From positions 372,001 to 436,000 of the forward strand of contig JAXMAZ010000002.1 in the NCBI GenBank assembly GCA_046350115.1: 64,000 nucleotides of DNA, given 5' to 3'. The notes beneath the pieces are model-generated. The model worked only from the letters and a program-made list of their open reading frames with translations, was not told the origin of the DNA and made no database searches. Within the stretch, counting starts at the first letter, position 1; each line of letters starts with the position of its first letter. The position numbers and the translations under genes are program-made. Source of the stretch: JAXMAZ01 sp046350115. Its GTDB lineage: Bacteria > Planctomycetota > Planctomycetia > Gemmatales > Gemmataceae. This document shows, in pieces, positions 9,425-18,313 of the stretch.

Positions 9425-11275
9425 TCAGAAGTCGGTCAGCGCCCGCGGGCGGAACGACGCCCGCAGGGCGTTCGCCACGGCCAGCACGTCGATCACCTCC
9501 TGCGTCACCGCCCCGGCGACCGGCGGCAGATACCCGGCGGCGGCCACCGCCATCGCCGCCAGGCTCAGCGCGATCCCGCCGACGGCGCTCTGCAGGGCGA
9601 TCGCCCGCAGCCGCTGGCTGACGTGCAGCAGCTCGTCCACCCGCCGTAGGTCGGCGTCCAACACCACCGCGTCGGCCGCCTCCGCCGTCACGTCGCTGTT
9701 CTGCCCGAACGCCACCCCGACCGTGCTGGCGGTCAGCGCCGGGGCGTCGTTGATCCCGTCCCCGACGAACACCGTCCGCGCCGCCGCCGTCTCCCGCCGG
9801 GCCAACTCCACCTTCTGCTCCGGCGTCTGCCCGGCGTACACCTCGGTGATGCCGACCGCGTCGGCCAGGTAGCGGACCTCCTCCTCCCGGTCCCCGGACA
9901 CCAGCAGTACCCGCCGCACCCCGTGGCGGGTGCCCAGGTGGTGGATGAACCGCCGGCTGTCGGCCCGCGGGGCGTCCCGGAACCGCAGCAGCCCGGCCGG
10001 CTGCTCGTCGATCAGCACCACGCACTCCAGCCCGCCGGCGGTCGGCGGCAGGGCGGCGGCCGGCAGCTTGGACCGGCCGGTGACCCGGACCGCCCGCCCG
10101 TCCACCGTCCCGACCAGCCCCCGGCCGGGGGGTTCGGTCACGTGCGCCGCCTCGGCCAGCCGCAGCCGGGCGGCGGCGGCCGCGTCCCGGACCGCCCCGG
10201 CCAGCGGGTGCCGGGAGTACACCTCCAGGCTGGCCGTCAGCCGGAGTACCTCGTCCCGGTCGAACCCGCCGACCGGGACCACCTCGACCAGCGTCGGGCG
10301 GCCGTAGGTGAGCGTCCCGGTCTTGTCGAACACGGCCGTCCGGCAGAGCGGCAGCACCTCCAGCACGGCCGGGTCTTTGACCACGATCCCCCGGCGGGCG
10401 GCCAGTGACACCGCCCCGATGATGGCCACCGGGATGGCGATCAGCAGCGGGCACGGGGTGGCCACCACCAGCACGGCCAGGAACCGGACCGGGTCGCCGC
10501 TGGCCGCCCAGGCGACCGCGGCGACGGCCACCGCCACCGGGGTGTACAACGCCCCCAGCCGGTCCCCCAGCCGCCGCAACCGGGGCCGCCGCTGTTCGCT
10601 CTCCCGCATCACCCGCATGATCTTGGCGTACCGGGAGTCGGCCGCCGGCCGGTCCGCCCGGACGGTCAGGGCGGCGTCCCCGTTCACCGCCCCGGACAGG
10701 ACCGCCGCCCCCGGTGCCTTGGCCAGCCGGAACGGCTCCCCGGTCAGGTACGACTCGTCCATCGTCCCGTGCCCGTCGACCACCGTCCCGTCCACCGGGC
10801 AGGTCTCGTGCGGGAACACGACCACCGTGTCGCCGACGGCGACCGCGGCCAGCGGCACGTCCTCGACCGCCCCGCCCCGGGTGCGGTGGGCCACGGCCGG
10901 CATCCGCCGGGCCAGGGCGGCCAGGGCGGACGACGCCCGCCGGACCGCGTACCCCTCCAGCGCCTCCCCGCCGGACAGCATCAGCACCACCAGCGTCCCG
11001 GCCAGGTACTCGCCGAGCAGGACGGCGGTCACGATGGACAGCCCGGCCAGCAGGTCCGACCCGAACTCCCCGCGGACCAGCTTGGCCAGCAGGCCGACCA
11101 CCAGATACCCGCCGCCGAGGGCCAAAGCGACGAAGAGGGGCAGGTCGGCCGGCCGGAAGCCGGACTCGGCCACCGGGGCGGCCCACCGCCACACCAGGTG
11201 GGCGGCGATGGCGGCGACCGCCAGGGCGGCAATCACGGCCTGCGTCCGGCCGGCGGGGGCGGGGGTGTCGGACAC
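9425..11275 (-). CDS. Heavy-metal-translocating P1B-type ATPase
   Basis: About 616 residues if started at the GTG at 11275, chosen because the longer open frame (to 11470) runs into the divergent kinase gene and lacks transporter-like sequence. Membrane helices at the N-terminus, TGEP actuator loop (T-G-E-P-F-R-L), intramembrane T-P-C-P-L-L, phosphorylation site Asp317 in D-K-T-G-T-L-T, S-R-H-P-L-A nucleotide-binding HP motif and G-D-G-I-N-D-A-P hinge are all present. No N-terminal heavy-metal-associated CxxC domain is seen. The T-P-C motif instead of C-P-C or S-P-C leaves the metal uncertain. Probably exports transition metal across the inner membrane; neighbours point to stress response. 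Start confidence is moderate. Confidence 0.88.
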   Translation of the reverse strand: MSDTPAPAGRTQAVIAALAVAAIAAHLVWRWAAPVAESGFRPADLPLFVALALGGGYLVVGLLAKLVRGEFGSDLLAGLSIVTAVLLGEYLAGTLVVLMLSGGEALEGYAVRRASSALAALARRMPAVAHRTRGGAVEDVPLAAVAVGDTVVVFPHETCPVDGTVVDGHGTMDESYLTGEPFRLAKAPGAAVLSGAVNGDAALTVRADRPAADSRYAKIMRVMRESEQRRPRLRRLGDRLGALYTPVAVAVAAVAWAASGDPVRFLAVLVVATPCPLLIAIPVAIIGAVSLAARRGIVVKDPAVLEVLPLCRTAVFDKTGTLTYGRPTLVEVVPVGGFDRDEVLRLTASLEVYSRHPLAGAVRDAAAAARLRLAEAAHVTEPPGRGLVGTVDGRAVRVTGRSKLPAAALPPTAGGLECVVLIDEQPAGLLRFRDAPRADSRRFIHHLGTRHGVRRVLLVSGDREEEVRYLADAVGITEVYAGQTPEQKVELARRETAAARTVFVGDGINDAPALTASTVGVAFGQNSDVTAEAADAVVLDADLRRVDELLHVSQRLRAIALQSAVGGIALSLAAMAVAAAGYLPPVAGAVTQEVIDVLAVANALRASFRPRALTDF

Positions 11276-11418
11276 GCGGCGGGCCGGGGTGAGGGTGAGT
11301 GAGCGGCTGGTTACGATCCTCCTGCATTGTGCCGGGTGCGGTCCGGGCCGGACAGGGCGGCTGGTCCCCCGAGGGCGCGTCCGCCAGAATGGGTCAGGGA
11401 TGACCGGAGGCCCGGACC

Positions 11419-12992
11419 GTGGACCTGCGCCGGCTGATCGACGAGCTGTCCCGGCCGGCCGCCTACCCACACTCGGCGGACGACCTGCGGGTGATCCAGA
11501 CCCACATCTCGGTCGTCTTCCTGGCCGGCGGGTACGCGTACAAGGTGAAGAAGCCGGTCCGCCTCGGGTTCCTCGACTTCTCCACCCTCGACCGCCGCCG
11601 CCACGACTGCGAGGAGGAAGTCCGGCTCAACCGCCGGCTGGCGGCCGACGTGTACCTCGGGGTGGTGCCTGTCACAGACGGGCCGGCCGGGCTGCGGGTC
11701 GGCGGGGACGGGCCGGCGGTCGAGTGGGCGGTGCGGATGCGGCGGCTGCCGGAGGGGGCGTCCCTGCTGGACCGCCTCCGCCGGGGCGAGCTGACCGCCC
11801 CGCTGGTCGAGCGGGTGGCCGCCGTCGTCGCCGACTTCCACCGCCGGGCGGACGGCGGCGCCCAGGTGGCCGCGTTCGGCCGGCTGGCCGTGGTCGCCGG
11901 CAACGCCCGGGACATCCTCGCGGAGGCCGCACCATCGAGGTCGGGGCGACGGTCGAGCCGGCGGTGTTCGACCGGGTGCGGGCGCTGACCGACGAACACC
12001 TGGCCGCCCTCGGCCCGCTGATCGACGCCCGGGCCGCCCGCGGCGTGCCCCGGGACGGCCACGGCGACCTGCACCTGGACCACGTCTACCACTTCCCCGA
12101 CCGGCCGCCGCCCGGCGACCTGGTGGCCATCGACTGCGTCGAGTTCGGCGAGCGGTTCCGGTCGGCCGACCCGGTGGCCGACGCCGCCTTCCTGGCGATG
12201 GACCTGGCGTTCCGCGGCCGCCGCGACCTGGCCGGGGCGTTCGTCGACGCCTACGTCCGGGCCAGCGGGGACGCCGAGGGGCGGACGCTGTTCCCGTTCT
12301 ACACCGCGTACCGGGCGGTGGTGCGGGCCAAGGTGGAAGGGCTGACGCTGCGGGAGCCGGAGGTGCCGGCGGCCGACCGGGAGGCGAACCGCCGGCTCGC
12401 CCAGGGGCACTGGCTGCTGGCCCTCGGCGAACTGGAGGCGCCGGGCCGGCGGCCGGCCCTGGTGCTGGTCAGCGGGCTGCCGGGCGCCGGCAAGTCCACC
12501 CTGGCTCGGGTGCTGGCCGCGGACGGGTTCGACCTGGTACGGACGGATGTCATCCGCAAGGAGGTGGTCCCCGCCGACCTGCCGCGGGCCACCCTCGGCG
12601 AGGGGGCTTACGCCCCGGAGTGGACCGGCCGGGTGTACGCCGAGTGCCTGCGGCGGGCCGAGGCCGGGCTGTTGGCCGGGCGGCGGGTGCTGGTGGACGC
12701 CAACCTGCGAGACGACGCCACTCGCAGGCCGTTCGCCGAGCAGGCGGACCGGCTCGCCGTGCCGGTGGTGCTGATCGTCTGCGAGGTTTCGCCGGAGGTC
12801 GCCCGGGGGCGGCTGGACGGCCGCCGGGGGGATGCGTCTGATGCCGGGTGGGCGGTCTATCGGTGGGCGGCCAGCCGGTGGCAGGAACCCGGCCCCGACT
12901 GGGGCGCTCGTCTGCTTCGGGTATCGACCGCCTCGGAGTCGGCGGCGGAAGCGGTGCGGCGGCGGCTGCGGGCGGAGCGGTTGCTCGACTGA
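11419..12992 (+). CDS. APH-like/AAA ATPase fusion kinase (COG2187-COG0645 type), broken by a single-base frameshift
   Basis: Two open frames belong to one protein. Frame 1 (from ATG-less GTG 11419 to about 11930) carries the aminoglycoside-phosphotransferase-like N-lobe (Y-A-Y-K-V-K-K-P-V) to G-N-A-R-D-I-L-A-E-A. The -1 frame continues from T-I-E-V-G-A-T-V-E-P with the catalytic H-G-D-L-H-L-D-H, D-C-V-E-F and then a P-loop kinase domain (G-L-P-G-A-G-K-S-T, R-T-D-V-I-R-K-E). Total about 525 residues, the normal length for this fusion, which recurs in bacterial stress islands beside universal stress proteins and P-type ATPases. No slippery heptamer is seen at the join, so lost base or sequencing error is likelier than programmed shifting. 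The phosphorylated substrate is unknown. Confidence 0.85.
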
Positions 12993-13004
12993 CCCGCCCG
13001 CCGG

Positions 13005-13244
13005 TCAGCCCTGCCCGGCGACCGTCATCCGGTTGGCCAGCACGGTCAGGCCGGTGAGGCGGCGCACCTCGTGCTGGGCGACCTGCTTGCCGTAGAACGA
13101 GTACGCCGAGCCGTGCAGGATCACCCCGGCCTCGGCCACTTCGAGCCGCAGATCCCGGACCAGACCCCGGTGCCGCTGACGGATGTCCGCCGCCAGTTCC
13201 GCCGGGCCGGTTCGCGGCCGCTTGTCAGCGCCTGTCAGCACCAC
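13005..13244 (-). CDS. BON-domain small protein
   Basis: 79 residues resembling a single BON domain: a central V-A-E-A-G-V-I-L-H-G-S-A strand pair followed by a helix (V-A-Q-H-E-V-R-R-L) and G-L-T-V-L-A-N-R. BON domains bind phospholipid or other small hydrophobic ligands and are often found near stress genes. The GTG start at 13244 has GGAGGG six bases upstream. No signal peptide is seen, so a cytoplasmic location is likely. It lies 60 bp downstream of csrA on the same strand and may share its transcript; it converges on the APH-AAA kinase gene with a 12-bp gap. Confidence 0.7.
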   Translation of the reverse strand: MVLTGADKRPRTGPAELAADIRQRHRGLVRDLRLEVAEAGVILHGSAYSFYGKQVAQHEVRRLTGLTVLANRMTVAGQG

Positions 13245-13304
13245 GGTTAGCCCTCCGGTATGAGAACACCCGGGCCAGCCCGGGAGGATGGTATGGAACG
13301 GAAG

Positions 13305-13517
13305 TCAGGCCGGCTGCACAGCCCGGGCGGCGGTTCGGGCGGCGGCCGGACGTGGCAGGTTCGCGGCCCGGGTCCGCACCTCCGACCGGTCCACCCGGAC
13401 GTCCGGCGGGGCCGTCACCCCGACTCGGACCCGTTCACCCCCCAACGCGAGGATGGTGATCCGGATGCCCCCGTCGATCACGATTTCTTCGCCGACTTTG
13501 CGAGTGAGAACGAGCAT
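13305..13517 (-). CDS. csrA: Carbon storage regulator CsrA
   Basis: 70 residues starting M-L-V-L-T-R-K-V-G-E-E-I-V-I, the CsrA signature, followed by the G-G-I-R-I-T-I-L beta strands and R-V-G-V-T-A-P-P-D-V-R-V. CsrA dimers bind GGA motifs in mRNA leaders and control translation. The ATG at 13517 starts at the conserved N-terminus, with GGAG eight bases upstream; the frame continues upstream but without CsrA similarity. The Arg/Ala-rich C-terminal tail after about residue 50 is longer than in typical enterobacterial CsrA. Divergent from the globin-coupled kinase gene. Confidence 0.93.
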   Translation of the reverse strand: MLVLTRKVGEEIVIDGGIRITILALGGERVRVGVTAPPDVRVDRSEVRTRAANLPRPAAARTAARAVQPA

Positions 13518-13726
13518 CGGTCCGCTCCCGTCCGTGAGAGTGTGGCGTGTCGATGAGAGGGCAATGCAACCGCAGGGCCGATTAGCTAAAGTTCGACCGG
13601 CCCGGAGCCGAGACACTCGGTTTTCTGCAGCAAGACCTTGTATCACAATGGTTTGAGAGAACACCGGCTCGTGGTGGACGGTCGATGTGGCGGTCCGAGC
13701 GGGTGTGCCAGATACGCACAGCCGCC

Positions 13727-13740
13727 CACACGCGCGTGTG
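13727..13740. promoter_or_regulatory. Perfect palindrome in divergent intergenic region
   Basis: CACACGCGCGTGTG is a perfect 14-bp palindrome in the 430-bp gap between csrA (minus) and the globin-coupled kinase (plus), followed directly by a second small dyad, CGGACcagttGTCCG. It could be an operator for either gene; no supported promoter was found and nothing else gene-like is seen in the gap. Confidence 0.3.
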
Positions 13741-13947
13741 CGGACCAGTTGTCCGGTAACACCTGTCAGTTGAACGGCGGAAGGTCAGCTTTCGGCTCGT
13801 TAGGACGACGTCCCTGGCGACCACCGGCCATAGCCACCCTTCCGCCCCCTGTCTGCGCCGTGTAAGATGATAGTGCCGATCTGAGCAAGCTTGTGCCATC
13901 GTCCCGGTTGTGGGTGCCACGGCCGGGCACCGCCATCCGGGGGCGTC

Positions 13948-15123
13948 ATGACCCCTGACGAACAGTTCCGCCGCTACCAGGATCTCCAGCGGTACGTCGG
14001 CTGGACGGCCGACGACGCCCGGAACGTCCGGTCCGTGGCCGACCTCCTCGCCCCGCACATCGGCCCGCTGATCGAGGACTTCTATGCCGAGATCAACCGG
14101 CACCCGGCCGCCCGCCGCGCGATCACCGGCGGGGCGGAGCAGGTCGCCCGGTTGAAGGGGACGCTGGCCGTCTGGCTGCGGGAGCTGCTGACCGGCCCGT
14201 ACGACCGGGAGTACGTCGAGCGGCGGTGGCGGGTCGGGTGGCGGCACGTCGAGATCGGGCTGGACCAGGTGTACACCAACGTCGCCCTGTCCCGGCTGCG
14301 GCGGGGGCTGCTGACCGCCCTGGCCCGGAACTGGCCGGGCGACCCGGCCGACTCCCTGGCCCCCCGCCAGTCGCTGAACACCCTGCTCGACCTGGACTTG
14401 GCGATCATCGAGGACGCGTACCAGTCCGAACACGTCGCCCGCCGCCAGCGGGCCGAGCGGCTGGCGGCCATCGGCCAAGTCGGCGGCGGGGTGGCCCACG
14501 AGCTGCGGAACCCGCTCAACGTCATCAAGACGTCCGTCTACTACCTGCTCCACGCCCGCACCCCGACCCCGGAGAAGACGGCCGAGCACCTGGGGCGGAT
14601 CGAGCGGCAGGTGGCCCTGGCGGACGGGGTGATCACCGCCCTATCGGACTTCGCCCGGATGCCCGTCCCGGACCTGCGGCCGGTGGCCGTCCGGCGGGTG
14701 GTCGAGGAGGCGGTGGAGGCCAACCCGCCCCCCGCCGGCGTGCGGGTGGCCCACGACTGGCCGGCCGACCTGCCCCGCGTGCTGGCCGACCCGGACCAGT
14801 TGCGGATCGTGTTCGCCAACCTGGTCCGCAACGCCCGGGAGGCCATGCCACAGGGGGGCACCCTGACCCTGGCCGGCCGGGCGGCCGGCGGGCGGGTGGA
14901 GGTGACGGTCGCCGACACCGGGGTGGGCATCCCGCCGGAGCACCTGGCCCGGGTGATGGAGCCGCTGTACACGACCAAGGCCCGCGGGATGGGGCTGGGG
15001 CTGGCCCTGGCCCGGGCCATCCTGGAGAAGAACCTGGGGGCGCTGCTGGCCGCCAGCCGGCCCGGCGAGGGGACCACCTTCACCGTCCGGCTGACGGCCG
15101 CGGCCGAGGAGGGCGAGCCATGA
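13948..15123 (+). CDS. Globin-coupled (protoglobin domain) sensor histidine kinase
   Basis: 391 residues. Residues 1-155 match the protoglobin/globin-coupled sensor fold: Y-V-G-W-T near the N-terminus, F-Y-A-E-I, and a candidate proximal haem ligand His100 in G-W-R-H-V-E-I-G-L. A HisKA domain follows (phosphoacceptor His in V-A-H-E-L-R-N-P-L-N, about residue 182) and a HATPase_c domain (N-L-V-R-N-A-R-E-A, D-T-G-V-G-I, G-M-G-L-G-L-A). Likely a soluble haem-based O2, CO or NO sensor. The ATG at 13948 matches the domain start. The stop overlaps the ATG of the double-receiver gene by 4 bp, so the two are co-translated. Confidence 0.88.
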   Translation: MTPDEQFRRYQDLQRYVGWTADDARNVRSVADLLAPHIGPLIEDFYAEINRHPAARRAITGGAEQVARLKGTLAVWLRELLTGPYDREYVERRWRVGWRHVEIGLDQVYTNVALSRLRRGLLTALARNWPGDPADSLAPRQSLNTLLDLDLAIIEDAYQSEHVARRQRAERLAAIGQVGGGVAHELRNPLNVIKTSVYYLLHARTPTPEKTAEHLGRIERQVALADGVITALSDFARMPVPDLRPVAVRRVVEEAVEANPPPAGVRVAHDWPADLPRVLADPDQLRIVFANLVRNAREAMPQGGTLTLAGRAAGGRVEVTVADTGVGIPPEHLARVMEPLYTTKARGMGLGLALARAILEKNLGALLAASRPGEGTTFTVRLTAAAEEGEP

Positions 15124-15884
15124 CGGACCGACCCGCCAGGACGGTGCTGGTGGTGGACGACGACCCGGACGCCTGCCGCAACCTGGCCGACATCCTGACC
15201 GACCTCGGCTACCAGGTGGACACCGCCCCGGACGGCCCGACCGCGCTGGGGTTGGTCCGGCGGAAGGCGTATGACGTGGCCCTGCTCGACTACAAGATGC
15301 CCGGGATGACCGGGCTGGAGCTGTACCGGGAGGTGCGGAAGCTGCGGGCCGGGACGGTGGCCATCCTGGTGTCGGCGTACACCAGCAGCGAGACCCGGGC
15401 GGCGGCGGTGGCGGCCGGGGCGTGGCGGGTGCTGGCCAAGCCGGTCGACCCGGCCCGGCTGCTCGGGCTGGTGGACGAGGCGGTCGGCCAGCCGCTGGTG
15501 CTGGTGGTGGACGACGACCCGGACCTGTGCGCCGCCCTGTGGGATCTGCTCCGGGAGCGGGGGTTCCGGGTGGCCCTGGCCCACGACGCCGGGCAGGCGG
15601 CCGAGCAGTTGCGGGCCGGCCCGGTCCGGGTCGCCCTGATCGACCTGCGGCTGCCGGACGGGGACGGGTCGGCGGTGATCCGATGGTCCGCCGGGCCTGC
15701 CCGACGCGCCCACACGGTGGTCGTCACCGCCCACCCGCGGGAGCTGGGCGGGCTGGTCCAGTTGGCCCTCCAGAACGGGGCGGACGCGGTCTGCTACAAG
15801 CCGTTCGACATCCCCGAGCTGCTGGCCACGGTCGGCCGGCTGGCCGCCGACCGGCCGGGCGGGGGGGCCGCCGGACATGAGTGA
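15120..15884 (+). CDS. Double-receiver response regulator
   Basis: 254 residues made of two consecutive CheY-like receiver domains (about 6-125 and 130-250) and no output domain. REC1: D-D-D-P pocket, Asp57 in L-L-D-Y-K-M-P-G, Lys in V-L-A-K-P-V. REC2: D-D-D-P pocket, phosphoacceptor in I-D-L-R-L-P-D-G, Lys in C-Y-K-P-F. It sits between two histidine kinase genes with ATGA overlap upstream and 8-bp overlap downstream, so it is probably a phosphorelay intermediate linking the globin kinase to the next hybrid kinase; direction of flow is inference. Confidence 0.9.
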   Translation: MTDRPARTVLVVDDDPDACRNLADILTDLGYQVDTAPDGPTALGLVRRKAYDVALLDYKMPGMTGLELYREVRKLRAGTVAILVSAYTSSETRAAAVAAGAWRVLAKPVDPARLLGLVDEAVGQPLVLVVDDDPDLCAALWDLLRERGFRVALAHDAGQAAEQLRAGPVRVALIDLRLPDGDGSAVIRWSAGPARRAHTVVVTAHPRELGGLVQLALQNGADAVCYKPFDIPELLATVGRLAADRPGGGAAGHE

Positions 15885-17420
15885 CGCCGCCCCGTTCACC
15901 GTCCTGGTGGTGGACGACGACCCGGACGCCCGGGCCAGCCTCCGAGACGTGCTGGAGCTGGACGGGTACGCGGTGGAGGAGGCGGGGACGGCGGCGGCCA
16001 CCCTGGCCCGGGCCGACTGGGGGCGGTACGGGGCGGTGCTGCTGGACCGCCGGCTGCCCGACGGGTCGGCCGAGGAGCTGCTCCCGGCCCTCCGCCGGCT
16101 GGCCCCGGACGCGGCCGTCCTGGTCGTCACCGGGTGGGCGGACGTGGCCGCCACCATCACCGCGTTCCGGCTCGGGGCGGCCGACTACGTGCTCAAGCCG
16201 GTCCGCCCGGACGAGCTGCGGGCCAGGATCGGGCGGATCGCCGACCACCACCGGGACCGGGCCGCCCTGCGGGCCTCCCAGGCGCTGGCCCACGGCATCC
16301 TCGACTCCCTGTCCGCCAACATCGCCGTCCTCGACCGGGCCGGGACGATCATCGCCGTGAACACCGCCTGGCAGGCGTTCGCCCGCCGCCGGCCGGGCGG
16401 CCCGGTCCGGTGCGGGCTGGGGGCCAACTACCTGGCCGTCTGCCGGCAGGTGACCGGGCCGGGCGACGACCACGCCCTGCGGGTCGAGCGGGGGCTGGAG
16501 GCCATCCTGAGCGGGGCCAGCGACCGGTTCGCCGTCGAGTTCCCGTGCGACCTGGACGCCGGCCGGGTGTGGTTCAGCCTGATCGCCACCCCGCTCGGCC
16601 CGGACCGCCGGGGGGTGGTGATCGCCCACCAGGACGTGACCGCCCAGAAGCGGACCGAGGGGGAGCTGCGGGCCAAGACGGAGGAGCTGCGGGCGGCCAC
16701 CCAGCAGCTCTGGCAGGCGGCCCGGCTGGCCGGGGTCGGGGAGCTGGCCGCCAGCATCGCCCACGAGCTGAACAACCCGCTCGGCACGGTCAGCCTGCGG
16801 GTCGAGGGGGTGCTGGCCCAGACCCACCGGACGACCCCCGCCGCCGGCCGCTGGAGGTGGTCGAGCAGGAGGTCGAGCGGATGGCCCGGCTGGTGGCCAA
16901 CCTGCTCCAGTTCAGCCGCCCCGGCCGGGACCAGGTGTCCACCGTGGACGTGTGCGCGGAGGTGGCCAAGACGATCGAGCTGACCGAGCACCACCTGGCC
17001 AAGCGGCGGATCCAGGTCCGCCCGGAGTTCGCCCCGACGGTGCCGGTCATCTACGCCGACCGGCAGCAGTTGCGGCAGGTGTTCCTGAACCTGGTCACGA
17101 ACGCGGCCGACGCCATGCCGGCCGGCGGACAGCTCACCCCCCGGGTGCGGCCCGGGTCGCTCCCGCCCAGCCGCCCGGCCGTGGTGGTCGAGGTGGCGGA
17201 CACCGGGGTCGGCATCCCACCCGAACACCTGCCCCGGGTGACGGAGCCATTTTTCAGCACCAAGCCGGAGGGGAAGGGGACCGGGCTGGGGCTGGCCATC
17301 TGCCGGCGGATCGTCGAGCAGCACGACGGCAAGCTGGAGATCGACAGCCGGGTCGGGGAGGGGACGACCGTCCGGGTCGTGCTGCCGGTCCGCAACAACG
17401 GGAACGTCGCCGGCCTGTAG
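15877..17420 (+). CDS. Receiver-PAS-histidine kinase, broken by a single-base frameshift
   Basis: One protein in two frames. Frame 1 from ATG 15877: receiver domain with Asp57 in L-L-D-R-R-L-P-D-G and Lys in Y-V-L-K-P-V, a PAS domain (about 145-250), a coiled coil and the H-box with phosphoacceptor His in I-A-H-E-L-N-N-P-L-G. The coding potential then moves to the -1 frame near 16820-16845 and continues D-D-P-R-R-R-P-L-E-V-V-E-Q-E-V through a complete HATPase_c domain (N-A-A-D-A-M, D-T-G-V-G-I, G-T-G-L-G-L-A-I) to 17420. Adding one G at C-C-G-G-A-C near 16830 restores a full protein of about 514 residues. Overlaps the preceding response regulator gene by 8 bp. Last gene of the globin-kinase operon. 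Confidence 0.85.
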
Positions 17421-17426
17421 CCGGGG

Positions 17427-17780
17427 TCAGCCGCCGGCCGCCCGCTCACAGCCGACGCACCGGCGGGCGTACGGCAGGGCGCGGAGCCGGTCCCGGGGGA
17501 TGGCCTTGCCGCACCCCTCGCACGTGCCGAACGTCCCGTTGTCGATCCGGTCCAGGGCGGCGTTCACCTCGGCCAGAGTGTGCCCCTCCACCCCGAACAG
17601 GGCGATGGCCGCCTCCTCCCCGGCCCGGGCCTCGGGGTCGAGGGTGGCGTCGCCCGCCTCCCCGGCTTCCACCCCAACGGGCTGGAGCGCCTCGTCGTGC
17701 AGGGCGGACACCTCCCCGCCGAGCCGGGCGGCCATCGTCCGCAGCCGCCGCCAGTACAGCTCCAGATCGGTCGCGGTCAT
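17427..17780 (-). CDS. DksA/TraR-family C4 zinc-finger protein
   Basis: 117 residues: N-terminal helical hairpin and C-terminal four-cysteine finger C-E-G-C-G-K ... R-R-C-V-G-C-E with the I-P-R-D-R-L-R-A-L-P-Y-A segment typical of TraR/DksA. Such proteins act through the RNA polymerase secondary channel. Convergent with the hybrid kinase gene (6-bp gap). The next minus-strand gene upstream ends at 17812, 31 bp away, so both may be one transcript. Confidence 0.88.
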   Translation of the reverse strand: MTATDLELYWRRLRTMAARLGGEVSALHDEALQPVGVEAGEAGDATLDPEARAGEEAAIALFGVEGHTLAEVNAALDRIDNGTFGTCEGCGKAIPRDRLRALPYARRCVGCERAAGG

Positions 17781-17811
17781 CGCTCCCTCGCTTCCGTGAT
17801 GCGTGGCGGGA

Positions 17812-18006
17812 TCAGGCCGGGCCGCCCGCGGCCCCGGCGAGCCGGGCGAGCAGCCGCTCGCACAGATCCTCCCGGGCCGCCAGTTCGTGCCGCAGTTCGC
17901 GGGCCGCCAGGTCCGTGCCGGCGGCTTCCCGGCGGAGGTCCGGCAGGTAGTCGGTCAGAATGCCCAACAGGGTGCGGGCGTCCTGGTCGGTGAGGTCCAG
18001 TTGCAC
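17812..18006 (-). CDS. Small conserved helical protein of unknown function
   Basis: 64 residues beginning V-Q-L-D-L-T-D-Q-D-A-R-T-L-L (GTG start at 18006, GGGAGGG about eight bases upstream), mostly helical and charged, with D-Y-L-P-D-L-R-R-E and E-L-R-H-E-L-A-A-R-E-D-L-C-E-R-L-L. Proteins of this pattern (a short acidic leader followed by a two-helix body) are seen near stress genes, but no function is known to me. Probably co-transcribed with the downstream DksA/TraR-like gene. Confidence 0.6.
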   Translation of the reverse strand: MQLDLTDQDARTLLGILTDYLPDLRREAAGTDLAARELRHELAAREDLCERLLARLAGAAGGPA

Positions 18007-18156
18007 GGCTCTCCCTCCCGGGCCGCAGTCCCAATCGCTGTCGGTAATTCCAGACGCGAGGAAGGAATGCAGCCGGTGTGCCATCCGCCCGGCCGGCCGT
18101 CAGATGCGGGCAAACAGGCTTGATCCTGCCGGCCGGACTTGCTTCTCCGTTTGGGT

Positions 18157-18222
18157 CTGGTGGGGCAGGCATTTCTGCCTGCCCGGTTTGAGCCGGGCAG
18201 GCAGAAATGCCTGCCCCACCAG
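18157..18222. repeat. Perfect 30-bp inverted repeat, family D
   Basis: Two perfectly complementary 30-nt arms (outer ends CTGGTGGGGCAGGCATTTCT and AGAAATGCCTGCCCCACCAG) around a 6-nt loop (TTTGAG), in the 307-bp gap between the small helical-protein gene and the DUF155-like gene. No gene seen in the gap. It could terminate transcription from the mgtA-DUF155 unit but has no T-run; more likely an interspersed repeat. Confidence 0.8.
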
Positions 18223-18313
18223 CTGAGACGCGTGTCCGCCGGGTCGCAGGCCAGGGCCGGCGGGTGTGCCCGGGCCGCACACCTCACGGCCCTGGGTGTG
18301 CGGCCCCGGGGCG

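Noticed and set aside
9370..9425. tRNA-like T-arm GGGGTCGAGTCCC
   Set aside because: No acceptor stem or anticodon arm could be built around it.
11900..11950. Programmed -1 frameshift in the APH-AAA gene
   Set aside because: No X-XXY-YYZ slippery heptamer was found at the join; single-base loss is simpler.
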